Assembly: GCA_016219425.1 (NCBI GenBank)
Contig: JACRNB010000012.1
Coordinates: 235,780-299,779, forward strand
From: Betaproteobacteria bacterium
Lineage (GTDB): Bacteria; Pseudomonadota; Gammaproteobacteria; Burkholderiales; Thiobacillaceae
Length of the DNA: 64,000 nucleotides
Direction of reading: 5' to 3'
Shown: piece by piece, positions 44,825-54,153 of the stretch
How positions within the stretch are numbered: the stretch's first letter is position 1
Layout: the number at the start of each line of letters is the position of its first letter
Notes under the pieces: model-generated
Told to the model about the DNA's origin: nothing
Database searches by the model: none
The model's input: the letters and a program-made list of their open reading frames with translations, nothing else
Program-made: the position numbers and the translations under genes

Positions 44825-45681
44825 TTCCCCGCCTCGCTGTCATCGGCGTCGGCCTCATCGGCGGCTCCTTCGCACTGGACCTGAAACGCCAGGGCCGGGT
44901 GGAACGGGTCATCGGCGCGGGCCGCTCCCGCGCCAGCCTGGAAAGGGCGCGGGAACTGGGCCTCATCGACGAGATCGCCGCCAATGCGGTGGACGCCGTG
45001 CGCGAGGCGGACCTGGCGCTTTTGGCCACTCCGGTGGGCGTCATTCCTGCGCTGCTGCGCGAGATCGCCCCCCACCTACCGCCCGCCTGCATCGTCACCG
45101 ACGCCGGCAGTACCAAGCAGGACGTCATCGCCGCCGCCCGCGCCGCCCTGGGCGACAAGATCGGCCAGTTCGTGCCCGCCCACCCCATCGCCGGGGCCGA
45201 GACCAGCGGCCCCGAAGCCGCCCGCGCCGGGCTCTACCAGGGTAAGGCCCTCATCCTCACCCCCCTGCCGGAAAACCGGCCCGAGGACGTGCAAACCGTG
45301 GCGAACCTCTGGGCCGCCTGCGGCGCACGGGTGGCGCGCATGGACGCCGCCCAGCACGACCAGGTGTTCGCGGCGGTGAGCCATCTGCCCCACCTTGCCG
45401 CCTTCGCGCTGGTGGACGATCTGGCCCACCGCCCCACCGCCGAGGCCTGCTTCAAGTACGCCGGAGCCGGCTTCCGCGACTTCACCCGCATCGCCGCCAG
45501 CTCCCCCGAGATGTGGCGCGACATCGCCCTCGCCAACCGCGCCGCCCTGGTGGGCGAACTGGACGCCTACATCGCCAAACTCGACGAAGTGCGCGCCCTG
45601 GTGGCCAGCGGCGACGCCGAAGCCCTGCTGAACCTGTTCACCCGCGCCAGCGATGAGCGGCGCAACTGGAAGGGCGGCTGA
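44821..45681 (+). CDS. tyrA: Prephenate dehydrogenase
   Basis: The 286-residue product converts prephenate to 4-hydroxyphenylpyruvate for tyrosine. It has LAVIGVGLIGGSFAL (NAD fold), TDAGSTKQDVI, VPAHPIAGAETSGPEAA with the catalytic His, and FRDFTRIAASSPEMWRDI. It starts within the hisC stop (ATGA). A Uma2 gene separates it from aroA. Confidence 0.95.
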   Translation: MIPRLAVIGVGLIGGSFALDLKRQGRVERVIGAGRSRASLERARELGLIDEIAANAVDAVREADLALLATPVGVIPALLREIAPHLPPACIVTDAGSTKQDVIAAARAALGDKIGQFVPAHPIAGAETSGPEAARAGLYQGKALILTPLPENRPEDVQTVANLWAACGARVARMDAAQHDQVFAAVSHLPHLAAFALVDDLAHRPTAEACFKYAGAGFRDFTRIAASSPEMWRDIALANRAALVGELDAYIAKLDEVRALVASGDAEALLNLFTRASDERRNWKGG

Positions 45682-45707
45682 GGCCGCCGATTTCGAAGGA
45701 GTAGGAC

Positions 45708-46283
45708 ATGCACCCCGCCCAACGCCCCGTCTTTACCGAAGCCGACTATCTGGCCCTGGAGGAAAAAGGAGAGGTGCGCCATGAGTTTGTGGCGGGCGAG
45801 GTGTATGCCATGGCGGGGGGCAGCCAGCGGCACAACCGCATCACTCTGAACGCGGCCTCTCTCCTGCTATCTCGCCTGAAAGGCCGCCCCTGTCAGGTCT
45901 TCATGAGCGATGTACAGCTCCATGTCGCCCGCGATCAGGCCTATTACTACCCCGACGTCATGGTGACCTGTAGCCAGGAACGGCAGGCCGCCAACGAAGC
46001 CACCGTCGTTGATGATCCGGTGCTGGTGATGGAAGTCCTCTCCCCCTCCACCGAGAACATCGACCGGCGCGAGAAACTGGCCGCCTACCGGCGTCTGCCC
46101 AGCGTGCAGGAATATGTCCTCGTCAGCCAGGATCGTCATTTTGTGGAGATTTACCGCCGCCAAGGCGAAATCGGCTGGGTGTACCTCGCCCATGAACCGG
46201 GCGACACGGTGGCGTTCACCTCTCTGGGCATCGAACTTCCCATCGCCGAGTTGTATGCGGGGACGGATGTCGCCGCTGTTTAA
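45708..46283 (+). CDS. Uma2 family (DUF820) endonuclease-like protein
   Basis: The 191-residue product has a PD-(D/E)xK-type layout: [32 protein letters not shown] with the catalytic Asp, [12 protein letters not shown] with the Glu, and [10 protein letters not shown]. Uma2 genes are mobile-looking and abundant in cyanobacteria, and their role is not established. It sits alone between tyrA and aroA. Confidence 0.9.
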   Translation: MHPAQRPVFTEADYLALEEKGEVRHEFVAGEVYAMAGGSQRHNRITLNAASLLLSRLKGRPCQVFMSDVQLHVARDQAYYYPDVMVTCSQERQAANEATVVDDPVLVMEVLSPSTENIDRREKLAAYRRLPSVQEYVLVSQDRHFVEIYRRQGEIGWVYLAHEPGDTVAFTSLGIELPIAELYAGTDVAAV

Positions 46284-46306
46284 TCGTAATTAACCTGTTG
46301 AAAAAA

Positions 46307-47701
46307 ATGGATTTTCTAGATTTGTCCCCCGCCCAGGGCACCCGCGGCATCGTGCGGTTGCCCGGTTCCAAAAGCATCTCCAACCGCGTCCTCCTCCTGG
46401 CCGCCCTGGCTCGGGGCGCGACGGAGGTGAAGGCGCTGCTGGATTCCGACGATACCCGCGTGATGCTCGACGCCCTGCGCCAACTGGGTGTGAACTGGAC
46501 CCGCCATGAGGGCACAGATGATTACCGCGTGGAAGGCATCGGCGGGGGAGCAGCCCCCTTGCCGACCTTGTCGGCGTCCCCCCACGGGGGAGCAGCCCCC
46601 GCCTTGGGGCGGCCCGGCGGCGGGGGGTTCCCGGTGAAGCGGGGCGAGCTGTTTCTGGGGAATGCCGGCACGGCGTTTCGTTCCCTCACCGCCGCCTGCG
46701 CCCTGGCCGGCGGCGACTATGTGCTCAAGGGCGTGACGCGCATGCACGAGCGGCCCATCGGCTATCTGGTGGAGGCCTTGCGGCAACTGGGGGCGCGCAT
46801 CGAGTACCTGGGCACGGCGGGGTTTCCGCCGCTGCGGATTTCTCCCCCGACCCCTTCCGAGGAGGGGGTGGGGAATAGCGTGGTCTCGGTCAAGGGCAAT
46901 GTCTCCAGCCAGTACCTCACCGGCCTGTTGCTCTCCGCCCCCCTGCTGGGGCGGGAGGTGACGGTGCAGGTGGAGGGGGAGCTCATCTCCAAGCCCTATG
47001 TGGAGATCACCCTGAACCTGATGCGCCGCTTCGGGGTGGAGGTGAAGCGGGAGGGATGGGAGCGCTTCATCGTCCCCGCCGCCGTGTACCAGAGCCCCGA
47101 CGTCATCGAGGTGGAGGGGGACGCCTCCTCCGCCTCCTACTTTCTGGCGGCGGGGGCGATCGGCCACGGCCCGGTGCGGGTGGAGGGGGTGGGGCGCAAC
47201 AGCATCCAGGGCGACGTGCGTTTCGCCGAGGCCCTGGCGCGCATGGGGGCGGAGTTGAGCTTTGGCCGAGTGAACACAACTGAGTGGATCGAATGCCGCC
47301 TGGGCTGCGCCGACCGGCTCCACGCCATCGACCTGGACTGCAACCACATCCCCGATGCGGCCATGACCCTCGCCATCCTGGCCCTGTTCGCCGATGGCAC
47401 GACCACGCTGAAGAACATCGCCTCCTGGCGCGTGAAGGAGACCGACCGCATCGCCGCGATGGCGACGGAGCTGCGCAAGCTGGGGGCGACGGTGGAGGAG
47501 GGGGCGGACTACATACGGGTCACGCCCCCCGCCAAATTGACGCCCAATGCCGCCATCGACACCTACGACGATCACCGCATGGCCATGTGCTTCTCGCTGG
47601 TGGCTCTGGCGGGCGTGCCGGTGCGGATCAATGACCCGAAGTGCGTGAACAAGACCTTTCCGGAGTACTTCGGGCGTTTCGCCGCCATCGCGCAGGGCTG
47701 A
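46307..47701 (+). CDS. aroA: 3-phosphoshikimate 1-carboxyvinyltransferase (EPSP synthase) with repeat insertions
   Basis: The 464-residue product has [60 protein letters not shown] and [11 protein letters not shown], a complete EPSP synthase that is about 30-40 residues longer than usual. The excess lies in two stretches: residues about 79-107 ([20 protein letters not shown] and onward) and about 179-190 ([11 protein letters not shown]), both encoded by GC-rich palindromic DNA and kept in frame. The ATG at 46307 is preferred over the TTG at 46298. cmk and rpsA, its usual followers, are absent. Confidence 0.94.
   Translation: MDFLDLSPAQGTRGIVRLPGSKSISNRVLLLAALARGATEVKALLDSDDTRVMLDALRQLGVNWTRHEGTDDYRVEGIGGGAAPLPTLSASPHGGAAPALGRPGGGGFPVKRGELFLGNAGTAFRSLTAACALAGGDYVLKGVTRMHERPIGYLVEALRQLGARIEYLGTAGFPPLRISPPTPSEEGVGNSVVSVKGNVSSQYLTGLLLSAPLLGREVTVQVEGELISKPYVEITLNLMRRFGVEVKREGWERFIVPAAVYQSPDVIEVEGDASSASYFLAAGAIGHGPVRVEGVGRNSIQGDVRFAEALARMGAELSFGRVNTTEWIECRLGCADRLHAIDLDCNHIPDAAMTLAILALFADGTTTLKNIASWRVKETDRIAAMATELRKLGATVEEGADYIRVTPPAKLTPNAAIDTYDDHRMAMCFSLVALAGVPVRINDPKCVNKTFPEYFGRFAAIAQG
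46542..46627. repeat. GC-rich palindromic insertion inside aroA
   Basis: GGGGGAGCAGCCCCC occurs twice (about 46545 and 46586) around CCGACCTTGTCGG. It encodes residues about 79-107 of AroA, a loop not present in usual EPSP synthases. A shorter stretch at about 46841-46876 resembles a half unit of family B. Confidence 0.7.
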
Positions 47702-47718
47702 CCTCCGCCTGCCGAGCT

Positions 47719-49017
47719 TCAGGGTCGGTTCGCGGCGGGGTGTGCGCTGCCAGCCAGTTCGCGTATGCGTTTCAGATTGGCCTTCTGCGCCTCGTTCACG
47801 GTTTGCACGCGCGGGGCGATGGCGTTGGCGGTTTCGGGATAGCGCGCGGCGTTTGCCAGCAGGTTGAGGAATTCGGCGCGCAGCCTGGCGTTGTCCACCA
47901 GTTCGTGTTGCAGCGTGCGGTTGGGGCTTGCCGGGGCGAGGGTGAGGCGACCGAGTTCTTCCGCCAGGGCATGCCAGTCGCTGGCGATGGCATCCACTTT
48001 GGCAGCCAGTTCGGGTACGGCTTCGCCCTTTCTCAGGCTGGGTTCGATGCGTGGAAGAAATTGGTTGGCGGCCTGGACCAGACGTTTTTCTTCCTGCTGA
48101 TAGCGTTTCAGACTGCTCTGGAATACCTGTTCCGCCCGAAATTCCGGGCCGTGATTCGGGGTTTGCAGGTACAGCGCCAGACTGACAAGGCCAATCGTCA
48201 CGGGGGCGGCGAGGCGGCGCAGTACGGCGGGGCGGGTCTGGCGCGCGCGTAACGGATGCCCCAGACACAGGCCGCACACCATGCCCGCGAGGAAGCCGCC
48301 GATATGGGCGGCGTTGTCGATGTGGTCGTGGGTGAGGCCGTATGCCACGGTGTAGCCGGTCATGGCGAGGATGCTGATGGCATGGGGCTTCATCACCGAG
48401 GCCGGCACGCCGTTGCGCTGATCCAGCAGGTAGACCAGCAGGCCGCCCATGACGCCGAAGATCGCTCCCGATGCGCCGACGCTGTTGACCCAGGGGTTCC
48501 ACCAGACGCTGGCGATGCCGCCGGCCAGACCGGCAAGGAGATACAGGGCGAGAAAGCCCAGGCGTCCGAACAGTTTTTCCGCCAGCCTTCCCAGGTCATA
48601 CAGGGTGTACAGGTTGACCAGCAGATGCAGCAGTCCGCCGTGCAGGAACATGGCCGTGAACAGACGCCAGGGTTCGCCGTCCAGGGTGTAGGGGGCGAAG
48701 TTCGATCCGTTCTCGATCAGTCGGGCGGGGTCCGCCGTGACCCATCCCGCGCCGCTCATGCCCAGGGCAAGGTAGACCAGAAGGTTGGCAAGAAGGAGCG
48801 CGGCGACAACCCAGGGCGCGCGGGCGGTCTTGTCCTTGCGCAACCCGGAGAGAAGCGCCCGCAACAGGATGGGGGGGCCGCCTTGCTCCGGACGCAGGCG
48901 CACGGCGCTTTCCAGCTTGCCTTCCGCGCGCAGACGGAGGATCTGCGGCAGGGGATAAGGGCCGATTTCTTTCTGCCCGATCACTATGAAGTAGCGTTCT
49001 GCTTCTTCGTTGGCCAT
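47719..49017 (-). CDS. Rhomboid intramembrane serine protease with N-terminal GYF_2-like domain
   Basis: The 432-residue product has an N-terminal GYF_2-like segment (RYFIVIGQKEIGPYPLPQIL), a six-helix rhomboid core with catalytic Ser in SVGASGAIFGVMGG and His in NAAHIGGFLAGM, plus HGGLLHLLVNLYTLYDLG, then a soluble helical C-terminal domain of about 140 residues. It should cleave membrane proteins within the bilayer; substrates are unknown. It is convergent with aroA, 17 bases apart. Confidence 0.92.
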   Translation of the reverse strand: MANEEAERYFIVIGQKEIGPYPLPQILRLRAEGKLESAVRLRPEQGGPPILLRALLSGLRKDKTARAPWVVAALLLANLLVYLALGMSGAGWVTADPARLIENGSNFAPYTLDGEPWRLFTAMFLHGGLLHLLVNLYTLYDLGRLAEKLFGRLGFLALYLLAGLAGGIASVWWNPWVNSVGASGAIFGVMGGLLVYLLDQRNGVPASVMKPHAISILAMTGYTVAYGLTHDHIDNAAHIGGFLAGMVCGLCLGHPLRARQTRPAVLRRLAAPVTIGLVSLALYLQTPNHGPEFRAEQVFQSSLKRYQQEEKRLVQAANQFLPRIEPSLRKGEAVPELAAKVDAIASDWHALAEELGRLTLAPASPNRTLQHELVDNARLRAEFLNLLANAARYPETANAIAPRVQTVNEAQKANLKRIRELAGSAHPAANRP

Positions 49018-49055
49018 GGCGCCTTCCGAAAAACGGAGTGGTTTTGGTGTTGGAG

Positions 49056-49131
49056 TGGCGCCCACGGCAGGAATCGAACCTGCGACCCTTCCCTTAGGAG
49101 GGGAATGCTCTATCCACTGAGCTACGTGGGC
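49056..49131 (-). tRNA. tRNA-Arg (CCT)
   Basis: On the minus strand: acceptor GCCCACG/CGTGGGC, D-arm GCTCAGTGGATAGAGC, anticodon arm TTCCC-CTCCTAA-GGGAA (anticodon CCT), T-arm GGTTCGATTCC and encoded CCA. Confidence 0.96.
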
Positions 49132-49255
49132 AAACCGGGCGAGATTCTAACCGCTGCCGCGCCGAACCCTGCCGTCGCTCATTTCCTGTAATGCGGGTTG
49201 TGACCTCGCGGCCCAGCGCCAATAATCCAGATATGGGCATCCTTGAAAGAACGTC

Positions 49256-49654
49256 ATGAGCCACCTCAGCGCAAATGAAAAAACAGCCGTCCGCGCAGCC
49301 TTGCGGCAGGAGCGGGAACGGTTGCTGGCGGCGCTCAAGTCCGCCCTGGAAGAAAGCGGCCAGACCCAGTACGCCGAAGTGCTGGGTCGCGCCTCGGGCG
49401 ACAGCAGCGATGAAGCCCTGGCCGTCACACTGGGCGATCTCTCGGCGGCGCGCGTGGAGCACGAATTGCGCGCCCTCAAGGCCATCGACGCGGCCAAGGG
49501 GCGGGTCGAAGAGGCGGGCTTCGGTCTGTGCGAGGAATGCGATGCGCGCATCCCGGTCGCCCGACTCATCGCCAACCCCGCCGCCACGCGTTGCGTGAAG
49601 TGCCAGGACCATTTCGAACACACCTTCGCCGGTCAGGCGCACGCCTCCTTCTGA
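49256..49654 (+). CDS. TraR/DksA family zinc-finger protein
   Basis: The 132-residue product has a coiled-coil N-terminus and a C4 zinc finger, LCEECDARIPVARLIANPAA then CVKCQDHFE. Homologues bind the RNA polymerase secondary channel and modulate transcription, but this one is shorter than DksA and the coiled-coil tip acidic pair is not clear (GDSSDEALA), so it may be a DksA-like paralogue. Confidence 0.88.
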   Translation: MSHLSANEKTAVRAALRQERERLLAALKSALEESGQTQYAEVLGRASGDSSDEALAVTLGDLSAARVEHELRALKAIDAAKGRVEEAGFGLCEECDARIPVARLIANPAATRCVKCQDHFEHTFAGQAHASF

Positions 49655-49708
49655 TTTCCCTTCGCCTTTCCCGTAACGGGGAGGGCGACGTCCATCCGGT
49701 TCCCCCTC

Positions 49709-51598
49709 ATGCCCCTGCAGACCCTCGACAACGTTTCCCTCGCCTATGGCCACTGGCCCCTGCTGGATGGCGCCGCCCTGGTGATCGAAGAGCGCGAGCG
49801 CATCGGTCTGATCGGGCGCAACGGCGCGGGCAAGTCCAGCCTGCTGCGCATCCTTTCCGGCGAGTCGCGCGTCGATGACGGCGTGGTGTGGCGCAAGCCG
49901 GGGCTGCGTCTGGCGGAGGTGGCGCAGGAGCCGACATTCACCGCAGGCCATAGCGTGTTCGAGGCCGTGGCGGAGGGCGCGGGTCCGGCGCATGGCCTGC
50001 TCACCGCTTACCACGCCGCCACGCATGCCGCCGCCAGCGGCGCGCCCGAGGCGCTGGCCGAGCTGGAGCGCCTGTCGCACGAGTTGGAGGTGCATGACGC
50101 CTGGCGGCTCAACAATCGCGTGGAAGAGGTGATCGCGCGCCTGGGCCTCACCGCCGATGCGCGCGTCGAGACCCTTTCCGGCGGCACCAAGAAACGGGTC
50201 GCCCTGGCCCGCGCCCTGGCCTCGGAGCCAGAACTGCTGCTGCTGGACGAGCCCACCAACCATCTGGATTTCGAGGCCATCGAGTGGCTGGAAAGCCTGA
50301 TGGCCGAGTTCGCCGGCGCTCTGGTGTTCGTCACCCACGACCGCACCTTTCTCGACCGGGTGGCCAACCGCATCGTCGAGCTGGATCGCGGCATCCTGCG
50401 CGGCTATCCCGGCAATTTCTCCGCCTACCTGGGCCGGAAGGCCGAGCAACTGGAGGTGGAGGCGGCGCAAAGCCGCAAGTTCGACAAGTTCTGGAAGCAG
50501 GAAGAGGTGTGGATACGCAAGGGCATCGAGGCGCGCCGCACCCGCAACGAGGGCCGCGTGCGCCGCCTGGAACAGTTGCGCCGCGACCGCGCCGCGCGGC
50601 GCGAACGGCTGGGGTCGGTGGGCTTCTCCCTGGCGGCGGGGGAGCGCTCGGGGCAGCTCATCTGCGAGTTTTTCGATGTGACCCACGGCTATGGCGGGCG
50701 CACCCTCATCAAGGATTTCTCCACCCGCCTGCTGCGTGGCGACAAGATCGGTCTGATCGGCCCCAATGGCGCGGGCAAGACCACGCTGATCAAGCTCCTG
50801 CTGGGCGAGCTGACGCCTGATTCGGGCCGCATCAAGCAGGGGACGCGCCAGGAAGTGGCCTATTTCGACCAGTTCCGCAATCAGTTGAACGACGAGGCGA
50901 CGCTCATCGACACCATCTCGCCCGGTTCCGATTACGTCGAGATCGGCGGGCAGAAGAAGCATGTCATCGGCTATCTGGAGGAGTTCCTGTTTCCGCCCGA
51001 GCGCGCCCGCGCCAAGGTGGGCGCGCTCTCCGGCGGCGAGCGCAACCGCCTGCTGCTGGCGCGCCTGTTCGCGCGTCCGGCCAACCTGCTGGTGCTGGAC
51101 GAGCCCACCAACGACCTCGATATCGACACCCTGGAACTGCTGGAACAACTGCTTCAGGACTACGCCGGTACGGTGATCCTGGTGTCGCACGACCGCGCCT
51201 TTCTCGACAACGTGGTGACGCAGTCCATCGTCTTTGCCGGGGAGGGGCGGCTATTGGAACTGCCGGGGGGCTATGCCGACTGGCTGGGCTATCGCGCGCG
51301 CTTGCAGGCGGAGGCCGCCCCCGCTGCGGCCAAGTCTGTCGCCAAGGCCGCCCCCGCCGCGCCCAGGCCGAAGAAGGGCGGACTGAGCTACAAGGAGCAG
51401 AAGGAGCTGGAAGGGTTGCCGGATCGCATCGCCGCGCTGGAGACGGAACAGGCGGAACTCAACCGCCAACTGGCTGACCCGGCGATCTACGCCGACCACC
51501 AGCGCGCCGCGGAATTGAACGCGCGGGCAGGGGAGATCGAGGAGGCATTGCTGGAGTGGCTGGCGCGCTGGGAGGAACTGGAGGCAAAGGCGTTGTAG
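49709..51598 (+). CDS. uup: ABC-F ATPase Uup
   Basis: The 629-residue protein has two ATPase domains: GRNGAGKSSLLRIL with LSGGTKKRVALARAL and LLLDEPTNHLDFEAIEWLE, then GPNGAGKTTLIKLLLGEL with LSGGERNRLLLARLF and LVLDEPTNDLDIDTLE. A C-terminal charged coiled coil is typical of Uup, which binds branched DNA and acts at the ribosome. The TAG stop is the TAG of a GTAG-headed hairpin. Confidence 0.93.
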   Translation: MPLQTLDNVSLAYGHWPLLDGAALVIEERERIGLIGRNGAGKSSLLRILSGESRVDDGVVWRKPGLRLAEVAQEPTFTAGHSVFEAVAEGAGPAHGLLTAYHAATHAAASGAPEALAELERLSHELEVHDAWRLNNRVEEVIARLGLTADARVETLSGGTKKRVALARALASEPELLLLDEPTNHLDFEAIEWLESLMAEFAGALVFVTHDRTFLDRVANRIVELDRGILRGYPGNFSAYLGRKAEQLEVEAAQSRKFDKFWKQEEVWIRKGIEARRTRNEGRVRRLEQLRRDRAARRERLGSVGFSLAAGERSGQLICEFFDVTHGYGGRTLIKDFSTRLLRGDKIGLIGPNGAGKTTLIKLLLGELTPDSGRIKQGTRQEVAYFDQFRNQLNDEATLIDTISPGSDYVEIGGQKKHVIGYLEEFLFPPERARAKVGALSGGERNRLLLARLFARPANLLVLDEPTNDLDIDTLELLEQLLQDYAGTVILVSHDRAFLDNVVTQSIVFAGEGRLLELPGGYADWLGYRARLQAEAAPAAAKSVAKAAPAAPRPKKGGLSYKEQKELEGLPDRIAALETEQAELNRQLADPAIYADHQRAAELNARAGEIEEALLEWLARWEELEAKAL

Positions 51599-51628
51599 GG
51601 TGATCGCCCGGCGAAGCCGGGCTCCTAC
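51595..51628. repeat. GTAG...CTAC hairpin at the uup stop codon
   Basis: GTAGGGTGATCGCCCGGC and GCCGGGCTCCTAC form a hairpin with GTAG heads on both strands; the first TAG is the stop of uup. It may act as a terminator. Confidence 0.75.
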
Positions 51629-51631
51629 AGC

Positions 51632-51775
51632 TTACGCATGCCCGGAGGTTTGCATGCGGCGAGCGGCCTTGCGCGCGGGGCGGTGCATCAGGTTGATCAG
51701 GCCCCCGCCCGGACGGCGCTGGTCATGCCGGGCGTGAACCCGGAAGGTGCGCTGGTGAGAGAGGTAGAGGGCCAT
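51632..51775 (-). CDS. Small arginine-rich ORF downstream of metG
   Basis: A 47-codon frame MALYLSHQRTFRVHARHDQRR... ending TAA at 51634-51632. AGGA lies 8 bases before the ATG. It is on the metG strand, 56 bases after its stop. The product is strongly basic with RPARKAARRMQ near its end. I do not recognise a family; it may be a small DNA- or RNA-binding protein or may not be a gene. Confidence 0.35.
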   Translation of the reverse strand: MALYLSHQRTFRVHARHDQRRPGGGLINLMHRPARKAARRMQTSGHA

Positions 51776-51831
51776 GATGCATTCCTGTTTTCGTGGCTGG
51801 TGACCTCTTATCGGCGCTACAGAAGGGGCGG

Positions 51832-53937
51832 TTACTTGATCCGCATCCCTGGCTGCGCGCCGCTGTCGGGGGAGAGCAGGAACGGCCCGCCGCGTTCGTC
51901 GCTGGCGGCCAGCACCATGCCCTCGGAGAGGCCGAACTTCATCTTGCGCGGGGCCAGGTTGGCGACCATGACGGTGAGCTTTCCCACCAGGGCATCCGGT
52001 GCGTAGGCGGCCTTGATGCCGGCGAACACGGTGCGGGTCTCCGTGCCGATATCCAGGGTGAGCTTGAGCAGCTTCTCCGCGCCTTCCACATGCTCGGCAT
52101 TGGCGATGCGGGCGATGCGCAGATCGACCTTGGTGAAGTCGTCGATGCTGATAAGCCCCTCCCCCGCCGGGGGAGGGGTTTGGGGTGAGGGAGCGGCGGT
52201 GGGTTGGGCGGCGGTTTTCGCCTTGGCGGGCGTTGCTCCCTCACCCCCAGCCCCTCCCCCGGCGGGGGAGGGGAGCAGGGATGCCTTGTTCTCTTCCACC
52301 ATGGCCTCGGTCTTCTTGGGGTCGATGCGAGTCATGAGGTGCTGGTATTCGTTGATGACGTGGCCGGCGGGGAGCGCGCTCCAGTCCTCGCCCCAGGCCA
52401 GGGCGGGCAGGTTGAGGAAGGCTTCCACCTGTTCCGCCAGCTTGGGCAGCACCGGCTTCAGGTACAGGGTGAGGTCGCGGAACAGGGTCATGGCGGTGGA
52501 GCAGACGATATGCAGTTCCGCTTCGCGGCCTTCCTGCTTGTCCACGTTTTTTGCCATCTCCCACGGTTTCTTCTCGGCGATGTACTGGTTGGCCGCATCC
52601 GCCAGCCGCATGATCTCGCGCAGCGCGCGGCCAAAGTCGCGTTCCTCGTAACTACGGGCGATCTCGCCTTCCTGATGAGCGCGGACGAATTCCGCCGTGG
52701 CGGCGGCATCGGTCTCGCCCAGCTTGCCGCCGAAGCGTTTGCTCAGGAACCCGGCGCAACGGCTGGCGATGTTGACGTACTTGCCCACCAGATCGCTGTT
52801 CACCCGCGCGGCGAAGTCTTCCAGGTTGAGGTCGATGTCTTCCATCGAGCCGTTCAACTTGGCGGCGTAGTAGTAGCGCAGCCATTCCGGGTTGAGGTGG
52901 TTGAGGTAGCTCTCGGCGGTGATGAAGGTGCCGCGCGACTTGGACATCTTGGCGCCGTTCACCGTGAGAAAGCCGTGGCAGAACACGCCGGAGGGGGTGC
53001 GGAACCCGGCATGAGCCAGTTCCGCCGGCCAGAACAGGGCGTGGAAGTAGAGGATGTCCTTGCCGATGAAGTGGTACAGCTCGGTCTCGGAGTCGGGCTT
53101 CCAGAATTCGTTGAAATCCAGTCCGTTCTTGTCGCAGTAGTTCTGGAAACTGCCCATGTAGCCGATGGGGGCGTCGAGCCAGACGTAGTAGTACTTGCCG
53201 GGGGCGTTGGGGATCTCGAAGCCGAAGTAGGGGGCGTCGCGCGAGATGTCCCAGTCTGACAGGCCGGCGTGGAGCCATTCGTTCAGCTTGTTGGCGGCCT
53301 CGGTCTGGACGTGGGGCGGCTGGATCCAGCCTTCCAGAAACCCGGCGCAGCGCGGGTCCGAGAGCTTGAAAAAGTGGTGGTCCGAGTTGCGCTTGACCGG
53401 CGTGGCGCCCGATACGGCGGAATAGGGGTCGATCAGGTCGGTGGGCTGGTAGGCCGCGCCGCAGGCCTCGCAGTTGTCGCCGTACTGGTCCTTGGCGTGG
53501 CATTTGGGGCACTCGCCCTTGATGAAGCGATCCGGCAGGAACATCTCTTTCACCGGGTCGTAGAACTGTTCGATGGAGCGCACCTCGATGAGGTCGGCCT
53601 CTTTCAGACGGGTGTAGATGGTGTCGGCGTAGTGCCGGGTCTCGCGCGAGTTGGTGGAATGGAAGTTGTCGAAATCGACGTGGAAGCCATCGAAGTCCCG
53701 CTTGTGCTCCTGCCACACCCGGTCGATCAGCGCCTCCGGGGTGATCCCTTCCTTCTCCGCTCGCAGCATGATGGGGGTGCCGTGGGTGTCGTCGGCGCAG
53801 CAGTACATGCACTGGTGGCCGCGCATCTTCTGAAAGCGCACCCAGATGTCGGTCTGGATGTACTCCACCAGATGGCCCAGGTGAATGGAGCCGTTGGCGT
53901 AGGGCAGGGCGGAGGTGACAAGGATTTTGCGGGACAT
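51832..53937 (-). CDS. metG: Methionyl-tRNA synthetase with repeat-encoded linker
   Basis: The 701-residue class I synthetase has the HIGH box [10 protein letters not shown], a zinc-binding segment [23 protein letters not shown] ([10 protein letters not shown]), an anticodon-binding helical domain, and a C-terminal tRNA-binding OB domain ([23 protein letters not shown] quoted as [11 protein letters not shown]). Between the anticodon domain and the OB domain, residues about 556-594 are encoded by a full family B pair, in frame ([15 protein letters not shown] ... PPPAGEG). The linker there is naturally variable, so activity is probably kept. Confidence 0.96.
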   Translation of the reverse strand: MSRKILVTSALPYANGSIHLGHLVEYIQTDIWVRFQKMRGHQCMYCCADDTHGTPIMLRAEKEGITPEALIDRVWQEHKRDFDGFHVDFDNFHSTNSRETRHYADTIYTRLKEADLIEVRSIEQFYDPVKEMFLPDRFIKGECPKCHAKDQYGDNCEACGAAYQPTDLIDPYSAVSGATPVKRNSDHHFFKLSDPRCAGFLEGWIQPPHVQTEAANKLNEWLHAGLSDWDISRDAPYFGFEIPNAPGKYYYVWLDAPIGYMGSFQNYCDKNGLDFNEFWKPDSETELYHFIGKDILYFHALFWPAELAHAGFRTPSGVFCHGFLTVNGAKMSKSRGTFITAESYLNHLNPEWLRYYYAAKLNGSMEDIDLNLEDFAARVNSDLVGKYVNIASRCAGFLSKRFGGKLGETDAAATAEFVRAHQEGEIARSYEERDFGRALREIMRLADAANQYIAEKKPWEMAKNVDKQEGREAELHIVCSTAMTLFRDLTLYLKPVLPKLAEQVEAFLNLPALAWGEDWSALPAGHVINEYQHLMTRIDPKKTEAMVEENKASLLPSPAGGGAGGEGATPAKAKTAAQPTAAPSPQTPPPAGEGLISIDDFTKVDLRIARIANAEHVEGAEKLLKLTLDIGTETRTVFAGIKAAYAPDALVGKLTVMVANLAPRKMKFGLSEGMVLAASDERGGPFLLSPDSGAQPGMRIK
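52156..52273. repeat. Family B inverted-pair repeat, in frame inside metG
   Basis: The arms at 52156-52193 and 52236-52273 are the same unit as in purL (1647-1748). It adds about 39 codons to the linker before the tRNA-binding domain. Confidence 0.92.
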
Positions 53938-53982
53938 GGCTGGAGCTCGGGGGCGAAGCCCGGCATTTTATGCCATGCGCAA

Positions 53983-54011
53983 TTGCCCCGCCCCGTGAAG
54001 CTGGCTAGAAT
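53983..54011 (+). promoter_or_regulatory. Putative sigma-70 promoter of tRNA-Val
   Basis: TTGCCC (53983-53988), 17 bases, then TAGAAT (54006-54011), 13 bases before the tRNA 5' end, with a GC-rich discriminator (GCGCCCC). Confidence 0.7.
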
Positions 54012-54024
54012 GCGCCCCGACCTT

Positions 54025-54101
54025 AGGCGCGTAGCTCAGCTGGTTAGAGCACCACCTTGACATGGTGGGGGTCGTTGGTTCGAGTCCAATCGCGCCTACC
54101 A
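54025..54101 (+). tRNA. tRNA-Val (GAC)
   Basis: Acceptor AGGCGCG/CGCGCCT, D-arm GCTCAGCTGGTTAGAGC, anticodon arm CCACC-TTGACAT-GGTGG (anticodon GAC), T-arm GGTTCGAGTCC, encoded CCA. Confidence 0.96.
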
Positions 54102-54111
54102 GCATCAATCC

Positions 54112-54133
54112 AAAAGCCTCCTTCGAGGCTTTT
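54112..54133 (+). terminator. Intrinsic terminator between tRNA-Val and thrS
   Basis: AAAAGCCTC, loop CTTC, GAGGCTTTT: a 9-bp stem followed by T-rich GTCGTTTC. Read-through would feed thrS, whose ATG is 20 bases further on. Confidence 0.75.
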
Positions 54134-54153
54134 GTCGTTTCAGAGGTACTGAA

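Noticed and set aside
49094..51190. A 698-codon minus-strand frame opposite uup
   Set aside because: His/Gln/Ala-rich antisense composition typical of high-GC shadows; uup on the plus strand is certain.
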